A stretch of DNA of 64,000 bases from Erigeron canadensis. Taxonomy: Eukaryota > Streptophyta > Magnoliopsida > Asterales > Asteraceae. Location: contig NC_057762.1 in assembly GCF_010389155.1 (NCBI RefSeq), positions 8,109,513-8,173,512 on the forward strand, written 5' to 3'. Made by a program: the position numbers and the translations under genes. The notes beneath the pieces are model-generated. The model searched no databases. It saw only the letters and a program-made list of their open reading frames with translations, and was not told where the DNA came from. Every line of letters begins with the position of its first letter. The stretch's first letter is position 1. Below, in pieces: positions 12,721 to 24,943 of the stretch.

Positions 12721-13884
12721 TAGTTTGGCTTTCTTACTCCTTTAGTCCTTTTTACAACGATATATCATAATTATTGGTTCTATTGCTTCGATCTTCCATT
12801 AATTATATTTTCCTAAGTAAATTAATTAGAGAGTATTAACTACTTATCAAAATGAAAGATGCACTATCATCTTCATAATGATAGATATTTTCCAAATTCC
12901 AAGTGTAGAACAATAAGACTTGGTATTAAATATAATAATAGTTAGACTTATGCCATTAATTAAAAATATTACTTTAGGTTTTTATATCACTGATAGTACA
13001 TGGATTTAGACGAACCTTTTTGTGCAAGTACTGGATTGGTGATAAGACTAAGTTATCATACAATATTATATGAATATATGATCATGTCGTTTTGCTTTTT
13101 CGAGTAAACCACAATAGAAAAGCTGATTGAACCTTTTTGTTTTGTTCATGTAAGAATAATATACCTGTGCTTAAAGATCAACATATTCCAAAACCTTATC
13201 CAACCATTTTAACTTAAACCTAAAGTTTTGATTCATGTTAGTTTTTCATAATATCTCAATCCACACTTCGTCCGATTGAAAGTTTTTTATAAAATCTCAG
13301 CTCATAATACTTCGTAGGATTGAATAAATGTTTGATTATTTATGTTAGTTTATCATACTGTCAAAGGGCTCAAAGGATCTTTCCTTTGGTTCAAATTATG
13401 ACAGCCATAATTTTGTAAAAACTTTAGTTGAACAAAGTCATAAACATCAAACAACATGATCGAGCAAAGTTGGTGCTTTAAGGAACAAACTTTAAAAGGT
13501 TGTTAAAACTATCAATGGGTGGGTGGCTCATTAATAAGGTTTTAGACCTTTGAGAAATTCATCATAGTTCGAATCTTACTTTCTACATTTTTAGAAGTGA
13601 TTGATTAGAGGGGTTTTTGAGAATCTTGAGTTTCATACCAGGTATTCGTGATTCGAGCTTTACATACTACCCAATTAGATGTTATTGTAATGTCTCAAAT
13701 GCTAAATACTAACAACTAACTAGCTGTTAAAGAAAAAAAAATGTTAAAACTTAAAAAGCAGAACAATAACAAATAAGCTTTGAATGGAACGTAAATTACG
13801 TCACTCTAAACTTGTTGGGCTGGGTCATGTTCACCTATGTGTCTTTTGGGCCAAGGCACCAAGCTATTGGTTAGTTTAATAATT
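12721..13884. other. Intergenic; possible SINE near 13510-13690
   Basis: Mostly structureless AT-rich DNA. Around 13520-13580 a GGTGGCTCATT and a downstream AGTTCGAATCTTAC could be A and B boxes of a tRNA-derived SINE in plus orientation, but no tail or duplication is clear. Confidence 0.3.
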
Positions 13885-15185
13885 TACTACTCGTATTTAT
13901 TTATTTTGTTCAAAAAACTTTTTCCCGTTACATCTATTTAAATTCATATTTTTAAAAACAATGGAAAATTCTATAAAAAGGTAACCCTTGTATGCAAAAT
14001 TCATAATAAAAAGAACCTATTTAGTTTTTGTCTATTAAAAGGATCTCATTTTTAAAAACTTCGTAACGAAGGAATGTCGTTAATTTTTAACCCCGAGTCT
14101 CCGTTAAGTGTCACATCATTACTGTTAAGTCATTAAATTTTGCTTACCTGGACTTTGACTCAAAATGAAAATGCACATGTTATATGTATATATTTTTATA
14201 TTTATATATATGAAAAACTCATTCTTTTCTTTTCTTTTTTTTTCATTCTCCCAGCTCCTTTTTCCCCTTTTCTCCTTTCCCCCAAAACACACAAGAACCC
14301 TATTTTTTCAATTCTTAAATTCGATCGATTCCTATCAATTGAACACAATTAAATGTCGGTAGCAACAACACCTCCGACTACTACAGTCAATACCGTTGAC
14401 CGCCGCTCATGTAAACTCATTGTGGCTCCATCGTCTTCTTCCCATCATCGAAGATTTGGCAATGACTTCCAAAAAGAAGGTTAAGTGTGTTAACGTACAC
14501 AAAGTACCATTAATTGTATTTAATCGATATTTAGTGGAGAAAAACTATTGTTAATGGTATGCATTTTGATTATATTCCATGCGTAAGGAATCAAAAACAA
14601 TTAATTGTACCCACTTGGTAGGCCGTTAGCAGCACAAAAACGGAGTTCAAAAAAACCCAAACCCGAATTAGGCTATATCTGGATTTCAGGTAACCCGAAT
14701 AAAAACCCAAACAGAAAGCTAGTTTGGTTTCCTAAGCAAATTAATAAGTGAATAAAGTGTTGGCTGTAAATAGTAATTGGATTCAATCATCATGAATAAT
14801 GAAATCCAGATGTTTCAATACAGACAATGTATAATTACATACTTTAACATATCAAGTAACATGAGGTAAAAAATTCATTATCAATTGTATAGGATTCGCA
14901 TTCGTATTGTGTTCTGATTTAGAAGCACGAATGTAGGTGAACATGTATGACAAGGCATGGAAAAAACGTCAAATACCACGTAAGTAAATTTAATGACGTG
15001 AAAGTGGTGCCGTGACACTTAACGGATATTTGACATTAAAAACCAACGATATTTCCTTTATTGCGGAAATTTTAGAAATATGATTCTTTGTATAGACAGT
15101 AACTAAATAGGTTTCTTTTACTATGAATTTTGTGTAAAACGATTATCTTTTTATGGATTTTTCATTAAAAAATAAATACGGAGTA
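13885..15185. mobile_element. Foldback (Mutator-like) element carrying a captured gene fragment
   Basis: The segment 13885-14140 reappears in inverted orientation at about 14980-15185. Matching pieces include CTCGTATTTATT / CTCCGTATTTATT at the ends, AACCTATTTAGTT inside, and CCGTTAAGTGTCAC at the inner ends. Arms of more than 200 bp with no transposase gene fit a non-autonomous Mutator-like element. I could not define a clean target-site duplication, so the class is inferred. The interior (14160-14980) is unlike the arms and begins with a UTR-like stretch and a short coding exon. Confidence 0.65.
14353..14479 (+). pseudogene. Captured first coding exon of an unknown host gene
   Basis: Inside the foldback, a pyrimidine-rich leader (14220-14350) is followed by an ATG and a frame starting MSVATTPPTTTVNTVDRR with Ser- and His-rich sequence after it. 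It runs 42 codons plus one base to a possible splice donor GTTAAG at 14480; unspliced, it stops at 14483. The leader, start and donor look like the 5' end of a normal plant gene. No domain is recognisable, so the donor gene is unknown. It is probably not a working gene. Confidence 0.45.
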
Positions 15186-15203
15186 TTTGTTTACATATCT
15201 ATA

Positions 15204-15576
15204 TCTATATTATATTAATAAACAAACCACTCTCTCCTCTTTTCAACTCTCTACCTTTAAAATACCTAAAATACCCTAATTTTCAACACATTTCTAACTC
15301 ACACACTAAATCTACCCAATATATCCCTAAAATATTTTACACTCATATTTATTCAAACTATCTATCTTCTATATTAATTAATTTAAATATCTATACCTAA
15401 TATCTCTATAATATTCTTAATAAAGTTATTTACAAAAGATACATCCTTAACCATTAAAAAACTACATTACCATTTACGTCAATTATTTTTAGATTAATAA
15501 CCACACAATTACCACAACCGCCATTAGCACCACCCGTTGTCGCTACTGCCGCTGCATTGCGCGAGTACCCATCTCG
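15204..15576 (+). mobile_element. Small non-autonomous Helitron
   Basis: The start TCTATATTATATTAATAAA and the end GCATTGCGCGAGTACCCATCTCG follow a common plant Helitron pattern (5' TC, 3' hairpin, CTAG-type end; here the last motif is CTCG). A related copy lies inverted at 21085-21415. No coding sequence. Confidence 0.55.
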
Positions 15577-15887
15577 TATTTTCATATACGCATTAGAATT
15601 AGAATCATAAATATCCTTATATTGATCGATAAAAATCTTTTAGCTGCTTCAATTTGTCACCAAATGGTAGTAATAATGTCACTTATTGTCTTCTTTCAAA
15701 GCTTAAACTTTATAACATCGAGATTGAAGCTCTCTTAACAATCCATATATGATTTTAAGAAGATTCAAACATTATAAATCACAATTTCTCACTTCGCGCT
15801 TCTTTATAAGGCTTATGCTTATAAGGAGGGTATCACCGAGGACTCTCCTCATGACTCTCCCTATCTGTAAGACAAGCTTTTTGGAAC

Positions 15888-16337
15888 TTCTTCGTCATAT
15901 CATCGATTCTTTTATATATTTTTTTATTAACAAAACATTATTCAAATAAATACTTTTATTATTAATAAACATTACAACACTTATTAAAAAAAGTTACGAT
16001 CCTAATAATAGAAAATAAATATTACGAAACTATACATAATAAAAAAATCTCATCAACGTTGACGGTAATTTTCCGGAAGGTTCTAAACATATTCCACTAG
16101 GGCATTACGAACTTATTCGTCACATCATCAATTCTTTTATATATTTTTTTATTAACAAAACATTATTCAAATAAATACTTTTATTATTAACAAACATTAC
16201 AACACTTATTAAAGAAAAGTTACGATCCTAATAATAGAAAATAAATATTACGAAACTATACATAATAAAAAAATCTCATCAACGTTGACGGTAATTTTCC
16301 GGAAGGTTCTAAACATGTTTCACTAGGGCATTGCGAA
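15888..16337. repeat. 225-bp tandem duplication inside the Harbinger element
   Basis: Two near-identical copies with a period of 225 bases (ATTCTTTTAT at 15906 and again at 16131). Each contains the C-terminal coding tail of the transposase and the following AT-rich non-coding part. The right copy is continuous with the transposase frame. Confidence 0.9.
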
Positions 16338-16338
16338 G

Positions 16339-17615
16339 TCAATGGTGAGTCCTTCTCTCACGCAACTCCGCGAAGACCCGCATTTGCGTTGCAACCCTTT
16401 GATCCCACTTACGTGTTGGCATATTAGTTGGATTAGCCAAATAATTTTCCTCAAGGTCGGAAATTGCACTACCGTTGTCTTGAACAACCATGTTGTGTAA
16501 AATGACACAAGTATACATAATACGTTTTATTTTGTTCATCGATTGCGGGCGGGCATTATGTTTAAGGATTGCCCAACGACCTTGAAGCACCCCAAAAGCT
16601 CGTTCGACATCCTTTCTTGCAGCCTCTTGGTAGCGCTTGAACTTTGTAGTCTTTGGGTCCATCGGGCATTTAATAAACTTGACTAGTGTGGCCGGTTCAA
16701 GATAAATACCGTCAGCTAGATAATATCCATTCGTAAACTCTTCGCCGTTAATAGTGTATTGCATTTTGGGGGCCCTATCTTGGAGTAGATTATCGAACAA
16801 ATCTGATTCATTAAGGACGTTGATGTCGTTGTTCGAACCTGCAGGGCCAAAGTAAGCATGCCAAATCCACAAATCATACGAACCAACTGCATCAAGCATG
16901 ATCGTTGAATGTCCTTTGTCGCCTAGTGTGTACTGCCCTTGTCAAGCCACTGGACAATTTCTCCAAACCTAATGCATACAATCAATACTACCAAGCATAC
17001 CAGGAAAACCATGTATATGTTCATGCTTACTTACCAAATGTTGGACATCTTCGTTGTTGGCTTTCTCAAGTACTCAGTGTGATATAAATAATAAACACTT
17101 TTGCAAAAGTTATTTAAATAATCAACTAAAGTCGCACGACCCATATATAAGTACTCATTAAATCGGTCAGCATTAGCAGCATACACCAATTGACGTATGG
17201 CAGAAGTACATTTTTGGAAAATGTTGAAACCACGCCTACCACGGCAATCGATTTGATTTTTTTGGAACAACTGAATATATTTGGGTAGGGTTTCGATGGC
17301 GCTAAAGCTGTGTATATCTTGGCATATACGGATAAACATATGCTTGCGCATTTGAAATTTTCTTCGGAAAAAATCGGCCGGGAAAGTTGGTGCATCGGAA
17401 AAGTAATCATTCCATAAACGCGTCGCGGCTCCGGCATGATCTCGTGATAAAACCCTTCTAGGTCTAGGAACCCGTGAACTTGACTCGACATCGTTTGATT
17501 CTTCTTCGTTACAAAGATCAAAAACCGTGCCTTCAATCTCCGGATTAAATAGCGTGTTCTGCGTAACGGTGTTGTTTAGGAAATTGAATTCGTCACTTGA
17601 TGATGAAGTAGACAT
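16339..17615 (-). pseudogene. Harbinger (DDE_Tnp_4) transposase, frameshifted with stops
   Basis: Translation starts at ATG 17615 (MSTSSSSDEF) and runs in frame to about 17045. A one-base deletion there shifts the frame; the family sequence then continues through GFPGMLGSIDC and on to ERAFGVLQGRW. In-frame stops replace expected tryptophans at 16969-16971 (TAG) and 16942-16944 (TGA), and another stop precedes the usual C-terminal LRN...V motif just below 16339. The three catalytic positions can still be seen: D in GSIDC, D in LADGIY, and E in KDVERAFG. The protein would have acted in the nucleus on the element's own termini. This copy cannot make it. Confidence 0.9.
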
Positions 17616-17895
17616 AATTTTGGTGGTGTTTGATAAACGAAATGGTGTGTGATAAAATGTTTGTGTGTTAAAATGAGAAAATTTGAGTGTTTAAATAGGA
17701 AAAAAAGAATTAGCCGTTGAAAAAACAAAGTTCAAAATCTACCCGTTGCATTTGGTCCCCACCTCTTGGCGTCTTTGATCTTCTTTCTGAGGACTCTTCA
17801 CCAAAGACGCAAGCCTAGGACTCCCGTTGCTTATAGCGTCCGGCATCCAAGGAGGGGAGGACACACCTCCTAGGACGTTATAAGCATGGGCCTAA

Positions 17896-18617
17896 GCATG
17901 TATTGATATCAGTTTTTGTCAACTTCATCCTTTTTTATATAATTTAAAGGGATTAGTGTCTGGGAACGCAATGAACTATCCACGAATGTTTATGTTATGT
18001 AATGATTTACTGGATTGTTTATGTTATGCAATGAACGTGCTATTCTGTCTAAGTGATGTAAGCTACCGAGTAACCGCTTACGTGTAATTGGTTGATGCAC
18101 GTAATTCCATGTCAGGTGCCACGTATGTTACATACTATAGACATTATGTTATAGTTCATTACATTATACAAACTTCCGATGAATTCATGTGTCTGATCTT
18201 CTTCTCCGATGAATTTTTACAAACTTCCGGCAACACAATATTTTCCGACTAACACCTTTAACTACCAAATCTACAATATTTTCCAACTTAATCTTCTCAC
18301 CTTAACCTCAACCATATGCATCTTCTAATCTTCTTCCATTCCATTATATCCAAACTCCATCTGTTTCCCATAATAATAATAAAATGATTACAACAGTGTG
18401 CACTAGGCTGTACTCTAATAGTTAACACCATCCATCCAATCCAATCAGTTGAATTACTACTTGCTATATATACATCAATGATACATACACTCCTTTAAAG
18501 TAACATGTAGAATTAAATGATAATAATAAATATAATAACCATCACATATCCAAAATCTAATAACCGAGAGTGGTGTCGTGGTTGTGCTTAGGAATATATA
18601 TATATATATATATATAT
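17896..18617. other. Intergenic, ending in a (TA)n tract
   Basis: No gene or RNA recognised. A (TA)n tract of about 20 bases at 18595-18616 marks the left border of the next foldback element. Confidence 0.4.
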
Positions 18618-19302
18618 GGGGAAAGTGAGTATGAGGTTGTCCCCCATCTAACGTTAGATGAGGAACACCCAAAAACTACGTCGTTTCAATTAAAATCAAA
18701 TTTCCCAAACATTAAAATATCCCCAAACACCTTTTTCCTTCAAAATCCCCCTTCTACATCGATTTGCAGTCCACTTTTAACTCTCAACTCTATTATACTT
18801 TCTTCTAAACGACTTTTTATTTGTATGTTCATTGTGACCTTTGATCGAACACTTGACATACATTTAAAGAAATACTTGACATAAACTCTAGTGAGATCCC
18901 AATAGCTACTCCATATATCGATTTTACAGGGACAATTCCTCAAACACATACTGTTGATATCACTTTCCAGCTGCTCAAAAACAATGAAATATTCTCATCG
19001 AGATATGTATTCAAACCCCCTTTTTTCCCTTTTCAACCAACAATCTGTGTATAAACAAAGAAGAAAAATGTAGAAATCATTTATTCACCATAAATATCTA
19101 TGTAAAGCTGTTTAGAAGAAAGTATAATAAAGTTGAGAGTGAACAGTGGACTGCAAATCGATGTAGAAGGGGGATTTTGAAGGAAAAAGGTGTTTGGGAA
19201 TATTTTAATGTTTGGGAAATCTGATTTTAATTGAAGCGACGTAGTTTTTGGGTGATCCTCATCTAAGGTTAGATGGGGGACAACCTCATACTCACTTTCC
19301 CC
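18618..19302. mobile_element. (TA)n-flanked foldback MITE, about 200-bp arms
   Basis: The left arm (18618-18815) begins GGGGAAAGTGAGTATGAGG and is repeated inverted in the right arm (19105-19302), which ends CCTCATACTCACTTTCCCC. The arms agree over nearly their whole length. A 290-bp non-repeated centre lies between. Both ends abut alternating TA. The termini resemble those of the smaller element at 34771-34957, so the two belong to one superfamily. No coding capacity. Confidence 0.85.
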
Positions 19303-19334
<32 letters not shown>

Positions 19335-19337
19335 ATA

Positions 19338-20438
19338 GGAGAAAGATCAAATGAGAAGGTGTGTTAAGGATAGAAGGAAGAGAAGGTCTTATTGGCCAAT
19401 CAGAGTGTGACACGTCGCCTTTAAAAAAAATACGCGGTGACATTTTTGTAAATAATTTGACTTCAAACCTAAGCTGGCCCAGCCCAAGCTGATTCAGCCC
19501 AAACTGGCCCAACGCAAGCTGACCCATCCCAAGCTGACCCAACCGAACCCCAAGCTAACCCAACTGAACCCCAAGCTGACCCAAACCCGTAATCTACATT
19601 TGTGTAGATTAATCTACATTTGTGTAGATTATGTGTAAATTGTGTCAAGCTAACCCAATCACAACCTGACAAGACCCCAAGTTGACCCAACCTAGAACTC
19701 AAGCTGACCCAAAACCCATAATCTACATTTGTGTAGATTAATCTACATTTGTGTAGATTATGTGTAAATTATGTCAAGTTAACCCAACCCCAAGCTGACC
19801 CAAACCTAACCAAGCTGACCCAACCCAGAACCCAAGCTGACTCAAAACCCATAATCTACACTTACATTTTTGTAGATTGTGTAAATTGTGTCAAGCTGAC
19901 CCAACCTCAACCTGACCCAACCTGACCAGACCCCAAGCTGACCCAACCCTGACCAAAGATGACCCAGACCCCAAACTGACCCAACCCCAAGCTAACCCAA
20001 ACTGACCTAAACCTGACCAAACCCCAACCTGACCCAACCCTGACCAAAGATGACCCAGACCCCAAACTGACCCAACCCCAAGCTGACCCAAGCTGACCTA
20101 AACCTGACCAGAACCCAAGCTGACCCAAACTAACCGAGACCAAACTGACCCAGGCCCCAAGCTGATTGATCAAGCTGACCCAAACTGACCCAGACCAAAT
20201 TGACCCGGACCCCAAGCTGATTGATCAAGCTAACCCAAACCAAGCTGATCCAACTCAAGCTGAACCCAACCCAAGCTGACCCAGCCTACTAAGAGCCCAA
20301 GCTTCACAAAACTTTAATTTATTTACAAAATTACCACCACGCTTTTTTAAAAAATTTTGACACATGTCGCGTTCTGATTGGCTAATAGGTACTTCTCTCC
20401 CTTATCTCTTTAACACACCTTCTTCCAGGATCCTCACC
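19338..20438. mobile_element. Foldback element with internal GACCCAA array
   Basis: The left end (GGAGAAAGATC... GAAGGTGTGTTAA ... GGCCAATCAGA) is matched, inverted, by the right end (TCTGATTGGCTAAT ... TTAACACACCTTC ... CTCACC). The inverted arms are about 130 bp. Between them lies a long array based on CAAGCTGACCCAA. The element abuts (TA)n/(TG)n on the left and (TA)n on the right. No transposase. Confidence 0.8.
19460..20300. repeat. Degenerate array of AAGCTGACCCAACC units
   Basis: Dozens of variants of AAGCTGACCCAA in 840 bases. Two longer sub-repeats lie within it, including paired AATCTACATTTGTGTAGATT blocks at about 19590-19630 and 19720-19760, which are themselves short palindromes. 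Gly/Leu/Gln-rich open frames on the minus strand are by-products of this repeat. Confidence 0.9.
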
Positions 20439-21084
20439 ATATATATATATATATATGTTTACCTTCAAGATCTATATCTATATCTATAATATATTCATCC
20501 CTATAATATATCCATACATATATGTAGTATTTAACAATTTTTTTTTTTATTATTGTTATTGTTTCCAAAAATCATTGTTACATATATTTTAACATTATTG
20601 GTTGTGTAAGAACGGGGTGATTTATAAGAGTCATGTTTTATCTTATGTAAACATTATGTGATATAACATACTCTTATTAGTAATTCAAATAATATAGTAT
20701 ATAAGTATAAACAACATAATAAATGTTACTTTAACTAATCTTTAATACATTTCGACATTATTATTGGCTTATTGCATTGAATCCTCCAAAATAATATACG
20801 ATATTATTACTATTTTTAAGACTACCTACATCAAGGATAAAAAATTTGTGATGATATGAAGGATGTTTGTGAAAAAAATATTATTGTGGGTGATGAAGTG
20901 AAAGATATCCATACTTGAATGTTTGTGGCAAAAGATTGAGATAGATTGACAAAATTTGGTTGGGTTATGTTGAAATGGCAGATGACTGATTTAATTTATA
21001 AACAGAGAAGTCGAAGGCACAATTGATGCTGGGGAAACTTTGATTCTCTCTTTTATATATCTGACACATACATATATGTATTAA
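20439..21084. other. AT-rich intergenic DNA
   Basis: Begins with a (TA)n tract. No gene, RNA or transposon end recognised. Confidence 0.4.
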
Positions 21085-21415
21085 CTAGACTTATGTCCGT
21101 ACAATGTGGCGTCGGTGGAATAGTGATGACGGAAGTGGTGGTGATGACGGTGCTGGGGACAGTAGTGGGGTCGGTGATGGGGGCGACGATGGTGGTGAAT
21201 GTAAAAGTAGTTGATGTTAAAAGAGATATTATAGTTATTTTAACTGTTGGGAGATATACTGTAAATTAGTTCATTAAGAGTATTATAAATATATTATATG
21301 TAGATGTTTAAATTAGTGAATAAAAGAAAAGGGTATTTTTGATTTTTCAAAGGTATAAAGTTTAAGGGAAAAAAATGATATTTTATTTTATTAGATAGTA
21401 TAATTATATATACAA
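21085..21415 (-). mobile_element. Small non-autonomous Helitron, minus orientation
   Basis: On the minus strand the segment ends CCACATTGTACGGACATAAGT followed by CTAG and then TT, a Helitron-type 3' end. The interior is rich in (minus-strand) CACCATCACC-type sequence, as in the related copy at 15204-15576. The 5' end near 21415 is approximate. Confidence 0.5.
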
Positions 21416-21627
21416 TTGATAATTATAATTCTCAAAAAATAAATTGCTAATTCTGTGAATTTCCTTTTACCATTTCCTTTCTAGATGAATAGATGATGAT
21501 TATAAGTAAACAATTATACGTAAAAATTGAGACTTTTGAAATCATTATTAATTTTAAGATTTTTAATTCATTCATATATAATAAATTTTTTGTCAAATAA
21601 CTTCATACAAATAATGAAATTGAAAAC

Positions 21628-21635
<8 letters not shown>

Positions 21636-21679
<44 letters not shown>
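21636..21679. repeat. (TA)n microsatellite
   Basis: About 22 uninterrupted TA units. Confidence 0.95.
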
Positions 21680-21682
<3 letters not shown>

Positions 21683-22834
21683 CGATAGAGCAGAGAGAAA
21701 ATAATATGACATTACTTAATCTGAACCGTTGAAATTAATCTAGGATTTAATCTAAACCGTTGAAATTATAGTTGACCCTTTGACTAATTATTTATAGTAA
21801 TATTATCTCATTATTAATAAATAATTTTATTTTGGAAAGAGATATATTTTATAGAGAAACTATTTATTTCTACTTATGCATAAATCTATAACATAAAGCA
21901 AAAAGTAATTATTTTTCAAAGTTCAAGGAGAAATGATACCGATGTTTTTTTTAAAGTTTTTTTAGATTTATGATAAATTTGTTTTATTTAGAGAGAACGA
22001 TGATATATTATCACTAATATATAAACATCATTTTGTATAAATAATCATTACTTAAGAGGGGATATTGAAATCATTAATCATTCTAGGTAATCATTTAAAT
22101 GTTAGTTATTGAAGATGAAAATTCCATCAAAAATAATTATCAATGTATTGAATGAAAGACTGTAAATTGTTGAAATTGGTCTAATTAAAAAGTTGTTACA
22201 ATTGAGATAGTTAAAAAAAAGGTTATAAAAAATATGGCTTTGATATAGATACATCATGCATTGAAAGAGTGTAAATCGTTGAAACTTAATAATAATCAAA
22301 AAACTAATGTGTTATAAGTAATTGTAAACAATAAGCAAATAAAGCAAAATTTTGGTTTAATCAATTTGATATATTTTGTAAGCATATATAATGGAGTAGT
22401 AAAATTAACATTTTACATATCATTTTTTACATATAATATATTCATAATTTAAGTTTATATTTTAAAGCTTTCTATGTAAATTAAGAAAATTATTCCATGT
22501 GTCAAATTTATATGAAAAGTAGCATATTAGTTCAAAATACTATATGGTAAAGGGGTTATGGCAACTGACTTGGTCGATTGTCAGTTTTAAGTTTCTTATC
22601 GGTAAAATAGTTAAAAATGAAAATGATTAGCTAATACATATAGAGGTTGGTTATTGTAAACAAGTATTATAGTAAAAAAAATAAGATAAAATATTGACTT
22701 TTAAATAATTGTAAAATTGATGCACGAAGATTCACGAAACACAAGTGTATATATTGATGCACAATGATTTTTATGGTGCACGGTGATTTTAAGTGAAAAA
22801 AAATATATTATTTTATTTGTTTTACTTTAGTTAT
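21680..22834. other. AT-rich repeat-derived DNA
   Basis: No gene. Four copies of a TAAA(C/T)CGTTGAAATT-like motif occur near 21720, 21748, 22165 and 22275. GATGCAC motifs begin near 22719. This may be the left part of the foldback element that follows, since it starts at a (TA)n tract. Confidence 0.35.
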
Positions 22835-24000
22835 TGTAAGATAACTATTAACCTAAAACAAAAAGGATAATGTGCTAGCCGTAAGATCTTCCATCCGAGA
22901 TTAGATCCAAAGATATATTTAATGATGGCATTTTTGTTGATATTTGAAAGTTCAATGGCATGTAATTTTCATAACTACTGTCCACGTTTTCAGCTTCCTT
23001 AACTCATTCGTAAGTTTAATTATTTAATATTTAATATCAACTTTTAAAATACATTTTAGTTTTTGTTATCAGACTTATTAATTAGTTTGTCATACGTGCC
23101 ATTCATATAATTTACTAATTACTAATCCACTTAAATAAATCATGATGCACCATTTTAATATTCATGTCTCATGTGTATCATAATTAGTTAGAGAGTCACA
23201 ATGCATCATTTTGATATAATATTTTTTTTAACTAACAGTTTGTTTTTAAACATCAATGATGCATAAAGTTATTAGTACATTCGGGACAAACCATATGAAA
23301 TTTGATGCACAAAAATATAAGAACTCGTTATTTTTTACAAACCTTACAAATATCATTTTGTATATATTGATCCACATTGATTCAACGGAAAAAATGATGC
23401 ACCAATATTATGTAAAAAATGATGCACAACTATATATTATTTGAATAACACCTTATATGTAATTGATGCACAGATATTATATGGAATTGATGCACAAGTA
23501 ATTAAGTATTATGTACAAAATGATGCACAAGCATTATATGAATAGCAACTTATGATCGCAAAGATGATAGATAAACATACTATGTTGATGTACAAGTATT
23601 ATAGAAAAATTGATGCACAAATATTATTTGAAAAAAAATGTGTAGTAGTCATTGATATACATGTTTTATTTAAATTATAATACTTATGTATAACATCAAA
23701 TTGAAAAAACAAAAATGAAGAACTTTGCTTATGAACACATGTTGAACAGATTTAAATTTCTTATACATGTTTCCTTTGTTATACTCAAAGTGGAAGATGA
23801 AAACGCGAGAAGAGAAAGAAAGATAGGGGTCGTGATGGCTGCTCATAAAATAGGGTAAAAGATTCATTGTGGTTGCTGATACGTTCCTTTATAAAAAATT
23901 TACATATGTACCCTTTAAGTATTAAAAATATAATTAAATAATAAAAGACACATGTCAAACTCACATTATATCTTATTTGTTTTCTGTTAATGGTTGTTTT
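22835..24000. mobile_element. Foldback MITE with GATGCAC array (limits approximate)
   Basis: AAAACAAAAAGGATAATGTG near 22858 is matched inverted near 23960 (on the minus strand AAAACAAATAAGATATAATGTG, 22 bases with small gaps). Between them about eleven copies of GATGCACAA and variants occur at 23142-23620. The right end runs into (TA)n. Subterminal sequence (ATGATGGCATTTTTG near 22922) resembles the same position in the MITE at 45833-47002 (ATTAATGGTATTTTTG). The exact ends and the target-site duplication are not resolved. Confidence 0.45.
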
Positions 24001-24013
24001 ATTTTACCCCTAA

Positions 24014-24017
<4 letters not shown>

Positions 24018-24068
<51 letters not shown>
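24018..24068. repeat. (TA)n microsatellite
   Basis: About 25 uninterrupted TA units. Confidence 0.95.
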
Positions 24069-24072
<4 letters not shown>

Positions 24073-24838
24073 CAAATAAAAAAAATGGTAAGATAGATGA
24101 ATAATATGGTAAAATGACAATACTATACTTAAAGATTTAAAAATTTAAAACTGACCCAAATGTTTTATAGTAGGGTTATCAATAAGCTCGATCTGGATGG
24201 GGTTGCTAGGTTAAAACTCTCTGACCTTATCCCAACCTCAACCCATTAAAAGTTTTAGGTCAACAATTCCAACTCGGACCTGTCTGGGTCTACCGAGTCG
24301 ACTGGATTAAGCCATGGTTTGCGGGTTGACAAGTCAAATATATTGGTTTTGGGTCAAGTAATGCTAATGCTCTTACTTTCAAGTTGGTTGTTTTGATCAA
24401 GTAAATCAAATGGGTTGTTTTTGAGTCATGTGGGTTGACGGGTTGACAAGTTGAATAAGTTGGTTTTGGATCAAGTGGGTCAAATGGATTTGTAATAATT
24501 AAGTTATTTGTGTTCACGGGTCGACCTAATAACTAGGTAAATCAATCCAGACCAGAACGGATCATGTTAGTGGGTTGGCGAGTCAAAATTAATCAACATT
24601 TCCTGGTTTGTTTGAAGATGGGTTTAGATCGGGTTTTGAGTTGAATCAAGTATTGATAAATAACAACTCTTCTTTATACTTCAATGTATATAGATATAAA
24701 CATTGAATTTATTATACTTAAGCTTATGGTATATCATTGCTTGGTTTATATTTTATGAGAACATGTAGAAGATGTTTCATAAGCTCTAAGGACAAATATG
24801 TTGTTTCTTACCCGGTTACCGACCGGGTATTAATCTAG
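24069..24838 (+). mobile_element. Helitron family H1, plus orientation
   Basis: The 3' end is canonical. ACCCGGT, a short loop and ACCGGGT (24810-24828) form a 7-bp hairpin, followed by ATTAATCTAG ending at 24838 before TT. The interior is rich in GGGTTGACGGGTTGACAAG-like sequence. The copy at 61212-61910 has the same terminus and interior in opposite orientation. The 5' end is approximate, close to the (TA)n tract. There is no Rep/helicase gene, so the element is non-autonomous. Confidence 0.7.
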
Positions 24839-24943
24839 TTATTGGTGAATGGTGATGTGAAAGTTATGTAGTTGTTTGTAAGAAGGATGAATATGTTATT
24901 GTTGTAGTTAAAAATTATTTGTGGGAAGAAGGAATAAATGTTA

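Larger units (their letters stand above)
15810..17892 (-). mobile_element. PIF/Harbinger DNA transposon, inactivated
   Basis: The element starts GGCTTATGCTTATAA and ends TTATAAGCATGGGCC, an inverted repeat of about 15 bp with two differences. It is flanked by the direct repeat TAA at 15807-15809 and 17893-17895, the TWA duplication expected of Harbinger. Inside is a broken minus-strand transposase gene and a 225-bp tandem duplication. The companion Myb-like protein of many Harbinger elements is not present. Confidence 0.9.

Noticed and set aside
16905..17087. Plus-strand 60-residue frame across the Harbinger gene
   Set aside because: Antisense shadow of the transposase region between its two broken parts.
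19469..20215. Long minus-strand frames rich in Gly, Leu, Gln, Trp and Ser
   Set aside because: By-product of the GACCCAA repeat read on the other strand; several frames overlap with the same composition and there is no start context.
23142..23620. CRISPR-like array of spaced GATGCAC repeats
   Set aside because: Plant nuclear DNA; repeats are only 7-9 bases, degenerate and irregularly spaced.
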